Shown: in pieces, positions 5,633 to 7,913 of the stretch
How positions within the stretch are numbered: position 1 is the stretch's first letter
Layout of the letters: the number at the start of each line of letters is the position of its first letter
NCBI GenBank assembly: GCA_011051075.1
Contig: DREN01000184.1
Location: forward strand, 1-7,913
Reading direction: 5' to 3'
Origin: Deltaproteobacteria bacterium
GTDB lineage: Bacteria > Desulfobacterota > DSM-4660 > Desulfatiglandales > Desulfatiglandaceae
DNA: 7,913 nt
Notes under the pieces: generated by a model
Told to the model about the DNA's origin: nothing
Seen by the model: the letters and a program-made list of their open reading frames with translations, nothing else
Databases searched by the model: none
Translations under genes and position numbers: made by a program

Positions 5633-6781
5633 TCATCTTCGGCTTTTAAGAAGCGCGCTTCCTGCTATGGTCTTATTGATTTCAGAGCTGCTTGCAACTA
5701 CGCCCGCGTGCGCTGCATAGCGGAACAGTCGTTCCACCTTGTATTCCTTTGAATAGCCGTAAGAGCCGTGAATCTGCAACGCCATACGGGCAACCTCCTG
5801 GATGGCGGGGATCACAAACACTTTTAATTCAGAAGAAACAACATCGATGGCATTTCCCTCATCCTGCAAGCAAGCCGCCCTGTAGGTCAAATACCGGCAT
5901 GCCTCAATCCGGCCCTTCATCTCTGCCAGCATCCACTGGAAGCCCTGCATGAAACCCATGGGTTTTCCACCCACAACCCTTTCTCCAAGATACTTTACCG
6001 ACTCATCCAGGGCTGCCTGTCCAAGCCCCACCATATAAGCGGCCTGCTGTATCCTTTCCCCGGCTATCCATCGAAGCAGGATCTTGAAGCCGTTTCCTCT
6101 TTCTCCTAAGATATTGGTTCCGGGAACCCTGACATCATTCAAAAACACATCCACGCAATTCATCCCCTCGAGTCCCATGAGGCTCCAGGGCGCAGAAGAA
6201 GTGTAGCCTTCAGAAGACTTGTCCACGATGAACGCAGTAACATCTCCCTTCTCGCCTTTCAGGGCTTCATCCTTCAAGTAGAAGACACCGTAACCCTTCT
6301 TGTTGCCGCCTGTAATGTATCTTTTTGTGCCGTTTACAATAAAATCGTCACCGTCAGGAACAGCCGTGGTGGTTAAAGCCCTGGGATCTGAGCCTGTACC
6401 GGGCTCGGTAAAGGCCGTGGAGGCATACGCGCTTCCATCGCAGAGAGGGGGAAGGAACGTCTTCTTCACATCTTCTGAACCCCAGTAGTCTATGGTCTCA
6501 GCCGTACTGTTGTTCATAAGCATGGGATAGGCGCAGACCGAACCTGTCTTACCCAGTTCTTCTGTAATGAGTATGGTGTTCAGGTTGGTCGTCCCCACAC
6601 CACCGTATTCCTTTGGTATGTTAAGACCCAGCATACGGGCCTTTGCAAAACTTAGGAGCAAGTCATCGGGATAGTCATCCTTCTCAATGATTTCATCGAT
6701 GATGGGCCCAATCTCTTTTTCGCAAAAATCCTTAGCTGCTTTGACCATCATTTTGCTTTCCGGTGATAAATTAAAATCCAT
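5633..6781 (-). CDS. Acyl-CoA dehydrogenase
   Basis: A 382-residue FAD enzyme of the acyl-CoA dehydrogenase family, which makes an alpha,beta-unsaturated acyl-CoA and passes electrons to ETF in the cytoplasm. Domains in order: helical N-domain (1-118, with PKEYGGVG at 56-63), beta-sheet domain with the FAD signature AFTEPGTGSDP (123-133) and VNGTKRYITGG (149-159), then the C-terminal helical domain with QIHGSYGY (336-343). Most relatives have Glu in a YEGTSEI segment; here the aligned stretch is VASSSEI, with Ala363 at the catalytic position. Glu242 in GERI aligns with Glu254 of isovaleryl-CoA dehydrogenase, so it is the probable base. The usual RDA after VER is RYA. The ATG at 6781 has AAGGAG 6 nt upstream. 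It is the first gene of an operon with etfB one to nineteen bases downstream. The substrate is unknown; a branched, cyclic or long acyl-CoA is possible. Confidence 0.93.
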   Translation of the reverse strand: MDFNLSPESKMMVKAAKDFCEKEIGPIIDEIIEKDDYPDDLLLSFAKARMLGLNIPKEYGGVGTTNLNTILITEELGKTGSVCAYPMLMNNSTAETIDYWGSEDVKKTFLPPLCDGSAYASTAFTEPGTGSDPRALTTTAVPDGDDFIVNGTKRYITGGNKKGYGVFYLKDEALKGEKGDVTAFIVDKSSEGYTSSAPWSLMGLEGMNCVDVFLNDVRVPGTNILGERGNGFKILLRWIAGERIQQAAYMVGLGQAALDESVKYLGERVVGGKPMGFMQGFQWMLAEMKGRIEACRYLTYRAACLQDEGNAIDVVSSELKVFVIPAIQEVARMALQIHGSYGYSKEYKVERLFRYAAHAGVVASSSEINKTIAGSALLKSRR

Positions 6782-6787
6782 TTCTTT

Positions 6788-6793
6788 CTCCTT
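6788..6793 (-). promoter_or_regulatory. Ribosome binding site of the acyl-CoA dehydrogenase
   Basis: AAGGAG, 6 nt before the ATG at 6781, is a strong and well-spaced Shine-Dalgarno sequence. It fixes the start of the operon's first gene. Confidence 0.8.
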
Positions 6794-6813
6794 TCGTTAT
6801 TGAGTCCTTACCC

Positions 6814-6842
6814 ATTATCCATATCATCCAGTACCTGTACAA
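6814..6842 (-). promoter_or_regulatory. Possible promoter of the acd-etfB-etfA operon
   Basis: On the - strand, TTGTAC (6842-6837; 3 of 6 to the -35 consensus) is followed after 17 nt by GATAAT (6819-6814; 5 of 6 to the -10 consensus). The start would fall near 6807, about 26 nt before the ATG, just enough for the AAGGAG site. A-rich sequence lies upstream. A GTAC-CT-GTAC repeat (6831-6840) overlaps the -35 and could be a regulator site, but it is too short to claim. The rest of 6782-7030 holds no gene I can support. Confidence 0.4.
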
Positions 6843-7030
6843 CACGATTTTCTTTTGTTATCATTCAACCCACCTATTCGAGGGGTGGATGTTGACGCAT
6901 CGAATGTAATTTGACACATATGCCTGCAATAAGCAACCAGGATTTATCATCTCTGAAGACGAAAAGCCAGAGATTTGCTGTTGAATTTCCTGTGGCTTGA
7001 ATAGGGGGGTTGGATCAACAAAACAGCCTC

Positions 7031-7913
7031 TCAGCGGCAACAAAAGGCCAGACCCACATCATTCGGGTCGGGTAGAAAATTGGGATTAATCAGTTCTTTG
7101 TAAGGTGTATCTTTGCTGAGGAAACCTTTTTCATCAAGCCAGTTCAGGATGGTCTCAATCTCATCCGGAGAAGGGCAATTGGCGCCTTCAAATATCGGCA
7201 TGGGAAACCTTTTCCTCCCCTCTTTGGGAATACCCCCCTGTTCTTGGAGAAGTCCGGAAAACTCATCGGGTTTCAGATTCAGGGCCAGCACCGATTGTTC
7301 AAGGGAAAAGATAAATCTCTCAATAACCTTGAACTTCTTTTTGATAACGGACTCCTTGAGTACCAGCACGCTCATCCAGGGAGAATTCCGGTCGTCAGCG
7401 AGAAGGGCCATACCCTTCTTGGCTGCCATATCCGAGTAAGGTGTTCGCAAAAGCGCCGCCGAAACCTCTCCTTTATTAAGGAGATCCCACGCCTTTGCAA
7501 CGTTTTCCACCTCCCGTGTGACCACTTTGTTTAAAGGAATATCATTGTTTCTGAGATAGTATTCCGTATAGAAACGAAAACTTACACCCTTGGGGACAGC
7601 TATTGTTTTACCTTTTAAATCGGCGACGCTTTCAACCCGCGTCTCCGGTCCGGCCACAAGGGCAAACAGGGCCCTGTAGGGATTAGCGCGTAAGACGTTC
7701 TTTACAATTCGGACAGAAGGGCTACCCTTGGCCAGGACGAGCCCTGTGGGCAGATCGCATATTATCCCGTCCACAGATCCATCGGACAGCAAACCCTTGC
7801 CTTCCCCGTCCCCCTCAAACGAGACGATCTTAACGTCCAGCATGTTTTCCTTGAATATGGGCTTGAATACGGCAAGTTTGACCGGTATCGAGTCGGGCAC
7901 CAGGGGCGTTCCA
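7031..7913 (-). CDS. NMT1/SsuA-like ABC transporter substrate-binding protein, 5'-partial
   Basis: The frame is open to the window edge; the GTG at 7900 is not a convincing start because the family-like sequence GTPLVPDSIPVKLAVFK runs through it. About 293 residues are visible, and the missing N-terminus would hold the signal peptide (a lipoprotein signal could not be checked). Numbering from the first visible residue, LAVFKPIFKENMLDVKIV (13-30), DGIICDLPTG (48-57) and DLKGKTIAV (98-106) follow the pattern of NMT1/SsuA periplasmic proteins that bind taurine, nitrate, thiamine precursors or small organic acids. The C-terminus ends AFCCR, two neighbouring cysteines that are unusual there. No permease or ATPase is in the window; they may lie beyond 7913. 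It is separated from the dehydrogenase operon by 249 bp, so it is probably a separate unit. The ligand cannot be predicted. Confidence 0.75.
   Translation of the reverse strand, partial: GTPLVPDSIPVKLAVFKPIFKENMLDVKIVSFEGDGEGKGLLSDGSVDGIICDLPTGLVLAKGSPSVRIVKNVLRANPYRALFALVAGPETRVESVADLKGKTIAVPKGVSFRFYTEYYLRNNDIPLNKVVTREVENVAKAWDLLNKGEVSAALLRTPYSDMAAKKGMALLADDRNSPWMSVLVLKESVIKKKFKVIERFIFSLEQSVLALNLKPDEFSGLLQEQGGIPKEGRKRFPMPIFEGANCPSPDEIETILNWLDEKGFLSKDTPYKELINPNFLPDPNDVGLAFCCR

Noticed and set aside
6891..6923. TTGACG and TTGACA on the + strand as divergent promoters
   Set aside because: Neither has a good -10 at 16-18 nt, and no + strand gene lies downstream.
6949..6974. ATCTCTG/CAGAGAT inverted repeat as a terminator after the substrate-binding protein gene
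   Set aside because: A 7-bp perfect stem with a 12-nt loop but no T-run in either direction, and it lies more than 50 nt past the stop; it may be chance.
6861..7043. - strand open frame of 60 codons between the binding protein and the dehydrogenase
   Set aside because: It overlaps the end of the binding-protein gene, lacks a ribosome binding site and resembles no family; it reads like non-coding sequence.

Overview
The window looks like chromosomal DNA of an anaerobic bacterium that oxidises organic acids, most probably a Desulfobacterota (deltaproteobacterial) sulfate reducer or syntroph. This is inferred from the gene set: a split ADP-forming acyl-CoA synthetase, an acyl-CoA dehydrogenase with an EtfBA pair of the anaerobic type, an Old Yellow Enzyme-type reductase with an FeS cysteine cluster, and a DUF169 remnant. 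Base composition is close to balanced and no foreign-looking block stands out. No tRNA, rRNA, CRISPR array or intact transposase gene was found.

Layout. On the + strand, positions 1-1934 carry the alpha subunit (5' end cut by the window) and beta subunit of an ADP-forming acyl-CoA synthetase. Everything else is on the - strand. Reading in the - direction, there is a partial NMT1/SsuA-like substrate-binding protein (7913-7031), a 249-bp gap with a plausible promoter, and then a tight operon of acyl-CoA dehydrogenase, etfB and etfA (6781-3800). A 526-bp non-coding stretch follows, holding a miniature palindromic repeat (about 3457-3572) and a possible promoter/operator. Next is an Old Yellow Enzyme/2,4-dienoyl-CoA reductase-like gene (3273-2137). 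Directly downstream lies a broken N-terminal piece of a DUF169 protein (about 2101-1960), which ends just short of the convergent synthetase operon.

How the genes could work together (inference). The dehydrogenase oxidises an acyl-CoA and passes electrons to EtfAB. The OYE-type enzyme reduces or isomerises an unsaturated intermediate. The ADP-forming synthetase either activates an acid or recovers ATP from an acyl-CoA, and the substrate-binding protein may feed in a substrate. The substrate is not identifiable from sequence.

Most notable points. The acyl-CoA dehydrogenase has Ala where most family members have the catalytic Glu, but it carries a Glu at the alternative isovaleryl-CoA dehydrogenase position. 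The OYE enzyme has a Thr in its HxxH/N motif and a shifted FeS cysteine. A decayed DUF169 gene keeps an excellent ribosome binding site in front of an ATT codon. A nested inverted-repeat element lies between etfA and the OYE gene. I see no convincing wholly new system; this is mostly accessory catabolic metabolism with several unusual details.
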